Source: Nocardioides pantholopis (lineage in GTDB: Bacteria > Actinomycetota > Actinomycetes > Propionibacteriales > Nocardioidaceae). Taken from it: a stretch of 64,000 nucleotides of DNA. The notes beneath the pieces are model-generated. The model had not been told where the DNA came from. It searched no databases and saw only the letters and a program-made list of their open reading frames with translations. This document shows, in pieces, positions 15,797-25,225 of the stretch. Every line of letters starts with the position of its first letter. Positions within the stretch are counted from its first letter, which is position 1. The stretch spans positions 496,001 to 560,000 of the forward strand of contig NZ_CP033324.1 of NCBI RefSeq assembly GCF_003710085.1, in the 5' to 3' direction. A program made the translations under genes and the position numbers.

Positions 15797-16802
15797 CCGG
15801 CTGCTCGCGCTGGTCGTCGCGGTGCCGTTCCTGCTGGGCGCGGCCGCCGCACCGCCGGCCGACGACGGAGACGTGGTCTTCGAGCTCGCCGACCCCGCGA
15901 TCGTGGAGTCCAGCGGGCTGGTCGTCACCGACGACCTGTTCGTGACCGTCAACGACTCCGGGGACGCCGGCCGGGTCTTCGCCGTCGACGCCGCCGGCGA
16001 GACCGTCGGCACCACCAGCTGGGCCGCGGAGCCCACCGACGTCGAGGCGCTCGCGCCCGCCGGTCCGGGCGAGGTGTGGGTCGGCGACATCGGGGACAAC
16101 CGCGGCGCCCGCGACTTTGTCGAGGTGCTGCGGGTGCCGGTCGGCCGGGGCGACCGGGAGGTCGACCCGCAGCGCTACGAGCTGGTCCACGCCGACGGCG
16201 CCGCGGACGCCGAGAGCCTGCTGGCGCACCCGGTCACCGGCCAGCTGGTCGTGATCACCAAGAGCTTCTTCGGCGGGGTCGTCGAGGTCGCGCCGCGGCG
16301 CCTGGACGCGGACCGCCCGAACCGGCTGCGCGCGGTCGGCTCGGCGCCCGCGATCGCCACCGACGCGGCGTTCTTCCCCGACGGGCGGCACCTGGTGGTC
16401 CGCGGCTACCGCGGCGCGACCGTGCTGGCCTGGCCGTCGCTGGGGCAGGTGGGGGAGCTCGAGCTGCCCGACCAGCCCCAGGGCGAGGGGATCGCGGTCG
16501 CCGCCGACGGCCAGGTCTACGTCAGCACCGAGGGGCTGCACTCGCCGGTCGCCCGGGTGCCGGTGCCTGCCGAGCTGGCGGCGGCCCTGGCCCCGGCTAC
16601 CCCGTCGGCTCCGGCCACCCCGCCGGCCCCGCCCGAGCAGTCGGACGCCCAGGACGCGGTCGGCGAGGAGCCCGACCTGACCGGCGTGCAGTGGCCCTGG
16701 ATCGGCGCCGGAGTGCTGATGCTCCTCCTGGGCGTGCTGGTCGTCGCGCTGGTGGGCTCGGCCGCGTTGCTCGGGTGGCGCCGGGCCCGCGGGCGCCGCT
16801 GA
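15789..16802 (+). CDS. Secreted, C-terminally anchored beta-propeller-like protein
   Basis: This is a 337-residue protein with a short hydrophobic leader (LLALVVAVPFLLGAAAA) likely cleaved after the Ala run. An extracellular body has repeated strand-turn units (VFVTVNDSGDAGRVF-like, VWVGDIGDNRGARDF, VYVSTEGLHSPVARV) that look like a propeller. A Pro/Ala-rich linker leads to one C-terminal membrane helix (WIGAGVLMLLLGVLVVALVG) with a basic cytoplasmic tail. DxGDNRxxR motifs resemble those in propeller proteins near phytases and esterase-like proteins, but I cannot assign an activity. The ATG overlaps the methyltransferase stop by eight bases. It closes the operon that begins with the transhydrogenase. 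Confidence 0.65.
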   Translation: MPDRLLALVVAVPFLLGAAAAPPADDGDVVFELADPAIVESSGLVVTDDLFVTVNDSGDAGRVFAVDAAGETVGTTSWAAEPTDVEALAPAGPGEVWVGDIGDNRGARDFVEVLRVPVGRGDREVDPQRYELVHADGAADAESLLAHPVTGQLVVITKSFFGGVVEVAPRRLDADRPNRLRAVGSAPAIATDAAFFPDGRHLVVRGYRGATVLAWPSLGQVGELELPDQPQGEGIAVAADGQVYVSTEGLHSPVARVPVPAELAAALAPATPSAPATPPAPPEQSDAQDAVGEEPDLTGVQWPWIGAGVLMLLLGVLVVALVGSAALLGWRRARGRR

Positions 16803-16861
16803 CCCGCCCGTTCCAACGCCGGGCAGGTTTGTCCGGAACGGGGCCCGGCTACCGAGCCGCC

Positions 16862-17863
16862 ATGCCGCGCCTGCGTCGTACCTCCCCGGACCAGCCGGGG
16901 TGGACCCGCCGCCGGGCCGGTCGCGGCTTCGTCTACCTCGACCAGCACGGCACCCGCCTCGACGCGGACGACGCCCAGCGGGTGCGCGACCTGGTGATCC
17001 CGCCGGCCTGGACCGACGTCTGGGTCACGCCGCACCCGAACGGTCACCTGCAGGCGGTCGGCACCGACGCCGCCGGGCGACGCCAGTACCTCTACCACCC
17101 GGCCTGGCGCGAGCGCCGCGACGCGGAGAAGTTCGACCGGATGCTCGCGTTCGGCGCCGCGCTGGCCCAGGCCCGGGACCTGGTGGTCACCGACCTGGGC
17201 CGCGAGGGGATGCCGCTGGAGCGGGCCTGCGCGGCCGCCGTGCGGCTGCTGGACCTGGGCTACTTCCGCATCGGCAACGACGTGTACGCCGACACCAACG
17301 GCAGCTTCGGGCTGACGACGCTGGAGCGGCGGCACGTGCGCCGGCGCCAGGACCGGCTGGTCTTCGGGTTCGTCGGGAAGTCCGGGGTCGAGCACCGCAT
17401 CGAGATCGACGACGCGGTCGTCGTCGAGACCATCGAGGCGATGCGCCGGCGCCGCGGCGCGGGGCGCCTGCTCTCCTACCGCGAGGGCCGCAGCTGGCGC
17501 GACCTGCTGCCGGCGCTGGTCAACGAGTACATCCGGAGCAGCACCGGGATCGAGGCCACCGCGAAGGACTTCCGCACCTGGCACGCGACGGTGCTGGCCG
17601 CGGCGGCGCTGGCCGAGACCGACGAGCCGGGAGCCACCCAGGCCTCGCGCCGCCGGGCGGTGAGCACCGCGATGAAGGAGGTGTCGAGCTTCCTCGGGAA
17701 CACCCCGACCCTGGCCCGGTCCTCCTACGTCGACCCGCGGGTCATCGAGGCCTACGAGGAGGGCCGGACGATCATCGGGACGACCGGCCAGGAGTACGAC
17801 ACCCCCGACGAGCGCCAGGCGGCCCTGGAGGCCGCCACGCTCGAGCTGCTGAGAGAGGCATGA
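16862..17863 (+). CDS. DNA topoisomerase IB (poxvirus/eukaryote type)
   Basis: This is a 333-residue type IB topoisomerase, which relaxes supercoils of either sign by a 3'-phosphotyrosyl intermediate without ATP or metal. The N-terminal domain contains GRGFVYLDQHGTRL and IPPAWTDVWVTPHPNGHLQA. The catalytic domain has FVGKSGVEHRIEI, the DFRTWHATVLAA block and the nucleophile tyrosine in TLARSSYVDPRVIEAY near the C-terminus. Length equals that of characterised bacterial members such as the Deinococcus enzyme. It is not essential where studied, and DNA type I activity is normally supplied by TopA. Its stop overlaps the start of a macrodomain gene by four bases. Confidence 0.92.
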   Translation: MPRLRRTSPDQPGWTRRRAGRGFVYLDQHGTRLDADDAQRVRDLVIPPAWTDVWVTPHPNGHLQAVGTDAAGRRQYLYHPAWRERRDAEKFDRMLAFGAALAQARDLVVTDLGREGMPLERACAAAVRLLDLGYFRIGNDVYADTNGSFGLTTLERRHVRRRQDRLVFGFVGKSGVEHRIEIDDAVVVETIEAMRRRRGAGRLLSYREGRSWRDLLPALVNEYIRSSTGIEATAKDFRTWHATVLAAAALAETDEPGATQASRRRAVSTAMKEVSSFLGNTPTLARSSYVDPRVIEAYEEGRTIIGTTGQEYDTPDERQAALEAATLELLREA

Positions 17864-18369
17864 GGATGCGGGTCACGGCGATCCAGGGCGACATCACCGA
17901 CCAGGAGGTGGACGCGGTCGTCAACGCGGCTAACCGGGGGATGCGCGGCGGGGGAGGAGTCGACGGGGCGATCCACCGGGTCGGCGGCCCCGCGGTGCTG
18001 GCCGACTGCGTGCGCCGCTTCCCGCACGGCCTGGCGACCGGCGACGCGGGCTGGACCGACGCCGGGGACCTGCCGGCGCGGTGGGTGGTGCACGTGGTCG
18101 GGCCCAACCGGAACGCGGGCGAGACGGACCGGTCCCAGTTGCTCTCCTGCTACGTGCGGGCGCTGGAGGCGGCCGACGAGCTGGGCGCGCGGACGATCGC
18201 GTTCCCGCTGGTCGGGGCGGGGGCCTACGGCTGGAGCGACGAGGAGTCCGTGGCGGCCGCCCTGGAGGGGGTCGCCGCCGCGGAACAGCGAGGCACCGGG
18301 GTCGAGGAGGTGCGGCTCGTGGCGTACGGGCGCGCGGCGTACGACGTGGTGCGGCGGGCGGTGGGCTGA
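17860..18369 (+). CDS. Macrodomain protein (ADP-ribose / O-acetyl-ADP-ribose hydrolase type)
   Basis: This is a 169-residue stand-alone macrodomain. The ADP-ribose pocket motifs are all present: QGDITDQEVDAVVNAANRGM, the glycine turn RGGGGVDGAIHRVGG, and FPLVGAGAYGWSDEES. MacroD-like members remove ADP-ribose from acidic residues or hydrolyse O-acetyl-ADP-ribose made by sirtuins; a sirtuin gene lies 15 kb away. The ATG at 17860 overlaps the topoisomerase stop (ATGA), and an ATG two codons on is equally possible. The coupling to a DNA-nicking enzyme suggests a link with DNA damage or ADP-ribosylated DNA ends, which is speculative. Confidence 0.88.
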   Translation: MRMRVTAIQGDITDQEVDAVVNAANRGMRGGGGVDGAIHRVGGPAVLADCVRRFPHGLATGDAGWTDAGDLPARWVVHVVGPNRNAGETDRSQLLSCYVRALEAADELGARTIAFPLVGAGAYGWSDEESVAAALEGVAAAEQRGTGVEEVRLVAYGRAAYDVVRRAVG

Positions 18370-18379
18370 GCCGGTCGGC

Positions 18380-19108
18380 TCAGGACCGCGCCGGCAGCAC
18401 GCAGAACTCGTTGCCGGAGGGGTCGGCGAAGTGCCGCCAGGGCAGGTCGCCCCAGCCCAGGTGCAGCTCGCGGCCGCCGCGCTCGGCGATGCCCGCGGCG
18501 ATGCCGTCGGGACCGTCGAGCTCGTCGCCGGCCTCGAGGCGGAGGTCGAGGTGCAGCCGGTTCTTGGCGCTGCTCTTGGGTGCCGGCTCCGGGGACAGCT
18601 CGAGGAGCGGGCCGCGCAGCGACGGGTGCCGCAGCGACCGGGGTGCGTCGCCGTCCGTGGCGGTCCAACCGGTCAGCCAGGACCAGAACACCGCGTCCCG
18701 GTCCGGGTCCGCCGAGGCGAGCGGGAGCGCGGCGACCGGCCCGGCGCCGGCGTACGTCGCCCGGTCCTCGAGCACGCAGAACGGGTTGCCCTCGGGGTCG
18801 GCGAGCACCACCCACGGCACGTCGCCCTGACCGATGTCGAGGTGCCGGGCGCCGAGCCCCAGCAGCCGCTCGACCTCCTCGGCCTGACGGGTCCCGCCGG
18901 CCAGGTCCAGGTGCAGGCGCGGCGGCTCGGTCGCCGGCTCGGCGACCCGCTGGAAGCACACGTCGAGCACCGGCCCGCCCTCGACGGCGACCCGGGTCTC
19001 GAACCCCTCGGGCTCGTCGGTGAGCCGCTCGGCGCCGAGCGCCGCCTCCCAGAACCGGCCCAACCGCTGCGGCTGCGCGGCGTCGACGACGAGGTTCTCC
19101 AGGTACAT
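18380..19108 (-). CDS. VOC superfamily protein, two glyoxalase-like domains
   Basis: This 242-residue protein has two repeated halves of the vicinal-oxygen-chelate fold. Each half ends in a matching signature: WVVLADPEGNPFCVLE in the first and RHFADPSGNEFCVLP in the second. Each also has an LHLDL metal-side strand. Proteins of this sort may bind hydrophobic drugs or act as dioxygenases or isomerases; the sequence does not decide. The chosen ATG gives MYLENLVVDAAQ, where the first beta strand begins. It lies convergent to the macrodomain gene with only 10 bases between, and 38 bases downstream of serC on the same strand. Confidence 0.8.
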   Translation of the reverse strand: MYLENLVVDAAQPQRLGRFWEAALGAERLTDEPEGFETRVAVEGGPVLDVCFQRVAEPATEPPRLHLDLAGGTRQAEEVERLLGLGARHLDIGQGDVPWVVLADPEGNPFCVLEDRATYAGAGPVAALPLASADPDRDAVFWSWLTGWTATDGDAPRSLRHPSLRGPLLELSPEPAPKSSAKNRLHLDLRLEAGDELDGPDGIAAGIAERGGRELHLGWGDLPWRHFADPSGNEFCVLPARS

Positions 19109-19146
19109 GACCCCACCGTAGGCCCAGCCGGCGGGGCGCGCTCGGC

Positions 19147-20954
<1,808 letters not shown>

Positions 20955-20982
20955 GCCTCGACCGGTCCGATCCCCCGCCCCC

Positions 20983-22086
20983 TCAGTCGGCCCACTCCGT
21001 CCGCCAGCCGTCGACGGCGTCGGCGGGGCGGGGGGCGGGGCCGGCGTACACGGCGGAGGGGCGGATCAGTCGGCCGGTGCGCTTCTGCTCCAGGATGTGG
21101 GCCGACCAGCCGCCGGTGCGGGCGCAGGTGAACATCGAGGTGAACATCGGCGCCGGCACCTCGGCGAAGTCCAGGACGATCGCGGCCCAGAACTCCACGT
21201 TCGTCTCCAGGACCCGGTCCGGACGGCGCTCGCGCAGCTCGGCCAGCGCGGCCTTCTCCAGCTCCTCGGCGACCTGGTAGCGCGGCGCGTCGAGCTCGCG
21301 GGCGGTCCGCCGCAGCACCCGCGCGCGGGGGTCCTCGGCGCGGTAGACCCGGTGCCCGAAGCCCATCAGCCGCTCCCCGGAGTCGAGCAGGCCCTTGACG
21401 TAGGCGCGCGCGTCGCCGGACCTCTCGACGTCCTCGATCATGCCGAGCACCCGCGAGGGGGCGCCGCCGTGGAGCGGGCCCGACATGGCGCCGATGGCGC
21501 CGGAGAACGCCGCCGCGACGTCGGCGCCGGTGGAGGTGATCACCCGGGCGGTGAAGGTCGAGGCGTTCATGCCGTGCTCGGCGGCGCTGGACCAGTAGGC
21601 GTCGATCGCCTTGACGTGCTGGGGGTCGGCCTCGCCCTTCCAGCGCAGCAGGAACTTCTCCGCGAGGCTGGCGCCCTCGTCGACCACCGACTGCGGCACC
21701 ACCGGCCGGTGCAGCCCGCGCGCGGACTGGGCAGCGTAGGAGAGCACCATCACCGCGACCCGGGCGAGGTCCTCACGGGCCTGCTCGTCGGAGATGTCGT
21801 AGGTCTGGCGGAAGCCGAACGCCGGCGCGAGCATCGCGATCGCGGCCTGGACGTCGACCCGCACGTCCCCGGTGTGCACGGGCAGGTTGAACGCCTCGGC
21901 GGGCGGCAGGCCGGGGCTGTAGCTGCCGTCGATGAGCAGGCCCCACACGTTCTCGAACGGGACCCGCCCGACGATGTCCTCGATGTCGACGCCGCGGTAG
22001 CGCAGCGCCGAGCCCTCCTTGTCCGGTTCCGCGATCTGCGTCTCGAAGGCGACGACGCCCTCCAGTCCGTGCTGTACCTCGCTCAT
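20983..22086 (-). CDS. citA: Citrate synthase 2
   Basis: This is a 367-residue citrate synthase of the actinobacterial type 2 branch, condensing acetyl-CoA with oxaloacetate. Catalytic histidines are in SGPLHGGAPSRV and MGFGHRVYR, and the CoA segment VPAPMFTSMFTCARTGGW is present. The position that carries the catalytic aspartate in standard enzymes (NVDFxSG) reads TNVEFWAA, so Glu replaces Asp. From memory this is a feature of the whole branch rather than damage here. The start at 22086 gives MSEVQHGLEGVVAFETQIAE. It is divergent from pdxH over 66 bases. A main gltA elsewhere in the genome is expected. Confidence 0.9.
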   Translation of the reverse strand: MSEVQHGLEGVVAFETQIAEPDKEGSALRYRGVDIEDIVGRVPFENVWGLLIDGSYSPGLPPAEAFNLPVHTGDVRVDVQAAIAMLAPAFGFRQTYDISDEQAREDLARVAVMVLSYAAQSARGLHRPVVPQSVVDEGASLAEKFLLRWKGEADPQHVKAIDAYWSSAAEHGMNASTFTARVITSTGADVAAAFSGAIGAMSGPLHGGAPSRVLGMIEDVERSGDARAYVKGLLDSGERLMGFGHRVYRAEDPRARVLRRTARELDAPRYQVAEELEKAALAELRERRPDRVLETNVEFWAAIVLDFAEVPAPMFTSMFTCARTGGWSAHILEQKRTGRLIRPSAVYAGPAPRPADAVDGWRTEWAD

Positions 22087-22152
22087 GGCGTGCGCGTCCT
22101 TCGTCTGCGGGATGGGCCTCCGGCATTCTGCCCCCGAACTACGGTGTTGCCC

Positions 22153-22821
22153 ATGCCCGACCGTGACCCGGACCACGAGCCCGACCTCGACCTGGCCGAG
22201 CTGCGCGAGGAGTACGCCCGGGCCGGGCTCGTGGAGGCGGACCTCGACCCGGACCCGGAGGCCATGTTCCGCCGCTGGCTGGGCGAGGCGCTCGCCTCGG
22301 GGATGCACGAGCCCAACGCGATGGTGGTCGCCACCGCCGACGCCGACGGGGTGCCGTCCTCACGGATGGTGCTGCTCAAGGGCCTCTCGGCGGCCGGCTT
22401 CGTCTTCTACACCAACCAGGCCTCCCGCAAGGGCCGCGAGCTGGCCGCCAACCCGCGCTGCGCGCTGCTGTTCCCCTGGCACCCGCTCGAGCGGCAGGTC
22501 CGCGTCGACGGCGTCGCCACGCCCCTGGGGCCCGACGCGGTCGCGACGTACTTCGCCGGTCGGCCGCGGGGCTCCCAGCTCGGGGCCTGGGCGTCGCGCC
22601 AGTCGCGGGTGGTCGGCGGCCGCGAGGAGCTGCTCGCGGCCCACGACCGGGCGGCCGAGCGCTTCGCGGGCGGGGAGGTGCCGGTGCCCGACGAGTGGGG
22701 CGGGTACGTCGTGCGCCCGGACGCCGTCGAGTTCTGGCAGGGCCGGCCGGGCCGGATGCACGACCGGCTGGTGTACCGACGAGCGGCGGACGGCTGGCGC
22801 ACCGAGCGGCTCGCGCCCTGA
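22153..22821 (+). CDS. pdxH: Pyridoxamine 5'-phosphate oxidase
   Basis: This is a 222-residue FMN enzyme that oxidises pyridoxamine or pyridoxine phosphate to pyridoxal phosphate, the cofactor of SerC nearby. The opening LRxEYxxxGL-like helix, NAMVVATADADGVPSSRMVLLKG (FMN strand pair), FYTNQASRKGREL and the C-terminal WQGRPGRMHDRLVY all match PdxH. The ATG at 22153 gives the normal length. It is transcribed away from citA and followed after about 30 bases by the TetR operator, so it is probably a single-gene unit. Confidence 0.95.
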   Translation: MPDRDPDHEPDLDLAELREEYARAGLVEADLDPDPEAMFRRWLGEALASGMHEPNAMVVATADADGVPSSRMVLLKGLSAAGFVFYTNQASRKGRELAANPRCALLFPWHPLERQVRVDGVATPLGPDAVATYFAGRPRGSQLGAWASRQSRVVGGREELLAAHDRAAERFAGGEVPVPDEWGGYVVRPDAVEFWQGRPGRMHDRLVYRRAADGWRTERLAP

Positions 22822-22849
22822 GCGGGCCGATCCGTGGAAACCACTCGTG

Positions 22850-22867
22850 AGTGAGTGCTCACTCACT
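22850..22867. promoter_or_regulatory. Palindromic operator upstream of the TetR gene
   Basis: The arms AGTGAGTG and CACTCACT are separated by CT, forming an 18-bp inverted repeat 13 bases before the TetR start codon. Its place fits self-repression of the TetR/ABC exporter operon. The repeat also contains GTG codons that could be mistaken for an earlier start. Confidence 0.7.
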
Positions 22868-22880
22868 TAAGGTGGCCGCC

Positions 22881-23480
22881 ATGACGCCACCCCGGGCCAC
22901 GCCGATGCCGGCCGAGCGGCGTCGCGAGGCGCTGGTCGACGTCACCCTGGAGCTGCTGCGCGAGCACGGTCGCGACGTGACCACCCGGCAGATCGCGCAG
23001 GCCGCCGGGATCGCCGAGGGCACGATCTTCCGGGCCTGCGCCTCCAAGGAGGAGCTGGTCGCCGCGGCCATCGAGCGCGCGTTCGTCCCCGGGGAGGTCC
23101 TGGACCGGCTGGCCGAGATCGACCGGGACGCCCCGTTCGAGCAGCGGATGGTGCTGGTCGCCGAGGTGCTGCAGGCGCGCTACCGCGCGACGTTCGACCT
23201 GATGGCGAAGGTGGGGCTGGTCCGCCCGCCGGAGTCGAGCCCGGCAGCCGTCCACCGCGAGTCCCACCTCGAGCGGCTCACCGCGCTGATGGTCGAGATC
23301 GTGGGCGCGGACGCCGACCTCCTCGACGTCCCGGCCGAGGAGTTCGTGCACCGGCTGCGGCTCCTGGTCTTCGTCGGCAGCCATCCCGAGCTCTCCGACG
23401 GGCGTACGCTCGGTGCCGAGGCCGCCGTGCGCACCGTCCTGCACGGCCTGTTGCGGCGCCCCGAGGGCGAGGAGTCCTGA
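22881..23480 (+). CDS. TetR family transcriptional regulator
   Basis: This is a 199-residue repressor. The N-terminal helix-turn-helix is clear in RDVTTRQIAQAAGIAEGTIF followed by RACASKEELVAAAIERAF. The remaining helices form the ligand-binding and dimer domain. I chose ATG 22881, with AAGGTGG upstream, because an earlier GTG lies inside the operator palindrome. Its stop shares one base with the start of the ABC exporter (TGATG), so regulator and pump are one operon. It probably senses the pump's substrate, type unknown. Confidence 0.9.
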   Translation: MTPPRATPMPAERRREALVDVTLELLREHGRDVTTRQIAQAAGIAEGTIFRACASKEELVAAAIERAFVPGEVLDRLAEIDRDAPFEQRMVLVAEVLQARYRATFDLMAKVGLVRPPESSPAAVHRESHLERLTALMVEIVGADADLLDVPAEEFVHRLRLLVFVGSHPELSDGRTLGAEAAVRTVLHGLLRRPEGEES

Positions 23481-25225
23481 TGCTCGTCCGCCTGCTGCGC
23501 ACCCACCTCGCGCCGTACCGCACCTGGCTGGTCGCGGTCGTGGTCCTCCAGGGGCTCGGCGTGATCGCCGCGCTCACCCTGCCGAGCCTCAACGCCGACA
23601 TCATCGACAACGGCGTCGCCGCCGGGGACACCGGCTACATCTGGCGCGTCGGCGCCGTGATGCTCGCGGTCTCGGCGGTCCAGCTGCTCTGCTCGGTGGG
23701 CGCCGCCTGGTACGGCGGCCGCGCCGCGATGAGCCTGGGCCGGGACCTGCGCGCCGCGCTCTTCCATCGGGTCGGCACCTTCTCGGCCCGCGAGGTCGCC
23801 CACTTCGGGGCCCCGTCGCTGATCACCCGGACCACCAACGACGTCCAGCAGGTGCAGATGCTGGTCGCGATGGCCTCGATCATCGCGGTGACCTCGCCGA
23901 TCATGATGGTCGGTGGCGTGGTGATGGCGCTGCGCGAGGACCTCGGCCTGGGCTGGGTGCTGGCGGTGACCGTGCCGGCGCTGTGCGTGTGCGTCGCGGG
24001 CGTGGTCTCCCGGATGGTGCCGAGCTTCCGGCTGATGCAGGTCCGCATCGATGAGGTGAACCGGATCCTGCGCGAGCAGATCGCCGGGATCCGCGTGGTC
24101 CGGGCGTTCGTCCGCGAGCGCGACGAGACCCGGCGCTTCGCCCGGGCCAACGACGACCTGACCGAGGTGGCGGTGCGCGCCGGCCGCTGGATGGCCACGC
24201 TCTTCCCGCTCGGTCTGCTCGTGGTCAACATGGCCAGCGTCGCGGTGATCTGGTTCGGCGGCCACCGGGTGGACGAGGGCCAGATGGGCGTCGGCGCGCT
24301 CACCGCGTTCCTGTCCTACCTGATGCTGATCTTCATGTCGGTGGTGATGGCCACCTTCATGCTCATGCAGGTCCCGCGCTCCGCGGTCTGCGCGGAACGG
24401 GTCGCCGAGGTTCTCGACACCCGCACCTCGGTGACCCCGCCGGCCGACCCGGTGGAGCCCGACCCGGCCCGCCGGGGCTGGCTGGACCTGGACCGGGTCA
24501 GCTTCGCCTATCCGGGCGCGGACGCGCCGGTGCTGGCCGAGGTCTCCTTCTCGGCCCGGCCGGGGCAGACCGTGGCCGTGGTCGGGTCCACCGGGTCCGG
24601 CAAGACCACGCTGGTCAACCTGGTGCCGCGGCTGGTCGACGCCACCGTCGGCGCGGTGCGCGTCGGCGGCACCGACGTACGCCGCTGGCGCGCCGAGGAG
24701 CTGTGGGCGCAGATCGGCCTGGTGCCGCAGCGGGCCTGGCTGTTCAGCGGCACGGTGCGCAGCAACCTGCTCCACGGCCGCCCGGAGGCGACCGAGGAGG
24801 AGCTGTGGGAGGCGCTCGAGATCGCGCAGGCCCGCGACTTCGTGGCGGCGTCCCCCGAGGGGCTCGACGCCCCGGTCTCCCAGGGCGGCAGCAACTTCTC
24901 CGGCGGCCAGCGCCAGCGCCTGGCGATCGCCCGCGCGGTCGTGCGGCGCCCGGCCATCTACCTGCTCGACGACGCCTTCTCGGCCCTCGACGTGGCCACC
25001 GACGCCCGGCTGCGGGCGGCGCTGCGGCCGATCACCCGCGACGCGACGGTCGTGGTCGTGGCGCAGCGGGTCTCCTCGATCCTCGAGGCCGACCTGATCG
25101 TGGTCCTCGACGACGGCCGCGTGGTCGGCGAGGGGACGCACGCGCAGCTGCTCGCCGAGTGCCCCACCTATCAGGAGATCGTCGCCTCGCAGCTCGGCGT
25201 CGAGGCGACCGGAGGAGTGGCATGA
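23480..25225 (+). CDS. ABC exporter half-transporter, degenerate-site subunit
   Basis: This is a 581-residue half transporter with six membrane helices (residues about 15-310) fused to a nucleotide-binding domain. Walker A is GSTGSGKTTL and the signature is FSGGQRQRLA. Walker B reads LLDDAFSALD, so the catalytic Glu is replaced by Asp, and the switch histidine is Gln (VVVAQRVSS). These are marks of the degenerate ATP site in heterodimeric exporters such as TM287/288. It is coupled by four bases to a second half transporter with a full consensus site. Drug or lipid export is likely. Confidence 0.92.
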   Translation: MLVRLLRTHLAPYRTWLVAVVVLQGLGVIAALTLPSLNADIIDNGVAAGDTGYIWRVGAVMLAVSAVQLLCSVGAAWYGGRAAMSLGRDLRAALFHRVGTFSAREVAHFGAPSLITRTTNDVQQVQMLVAMASIIAVTSPIMMVGGVVMALREDLGLGWVLAVTVPALCVCVAGVVSRMVPSFRLMQVRIDEVNRILREQIAGIRVVRAFVRERDETRRFARANDDLTEVAVRAGRWMATLFPLGLLVVNMASVAVIWFGGHRVDEGQMGVGALTAFLSYLMLIFMSVVMATFMLMQVPRSAVCAERVAEVLDTRTSVTPPADPVEPDPARRGWLDLDRVSFAYPGADAPVLAEVSFSARPGQTVAVVGSTGSGKTTLVNLVPRLVDATVGAVRVGGTDVRRWRAEELWAQIGLVPQRAWLFSGTVRSNLLHGRPEATEEELWEALEIAQARDFVAASPEGLDAPVSQGGSNFSGGQRQRLAIARAVVRRPAIYLLDDAFSALDVATDARLRAALRPITRDATVVVVAQRVSSILEADLIVVLDDGRVVGEGTHAQLLAECPTYQEIVASQLGVEATGGVA

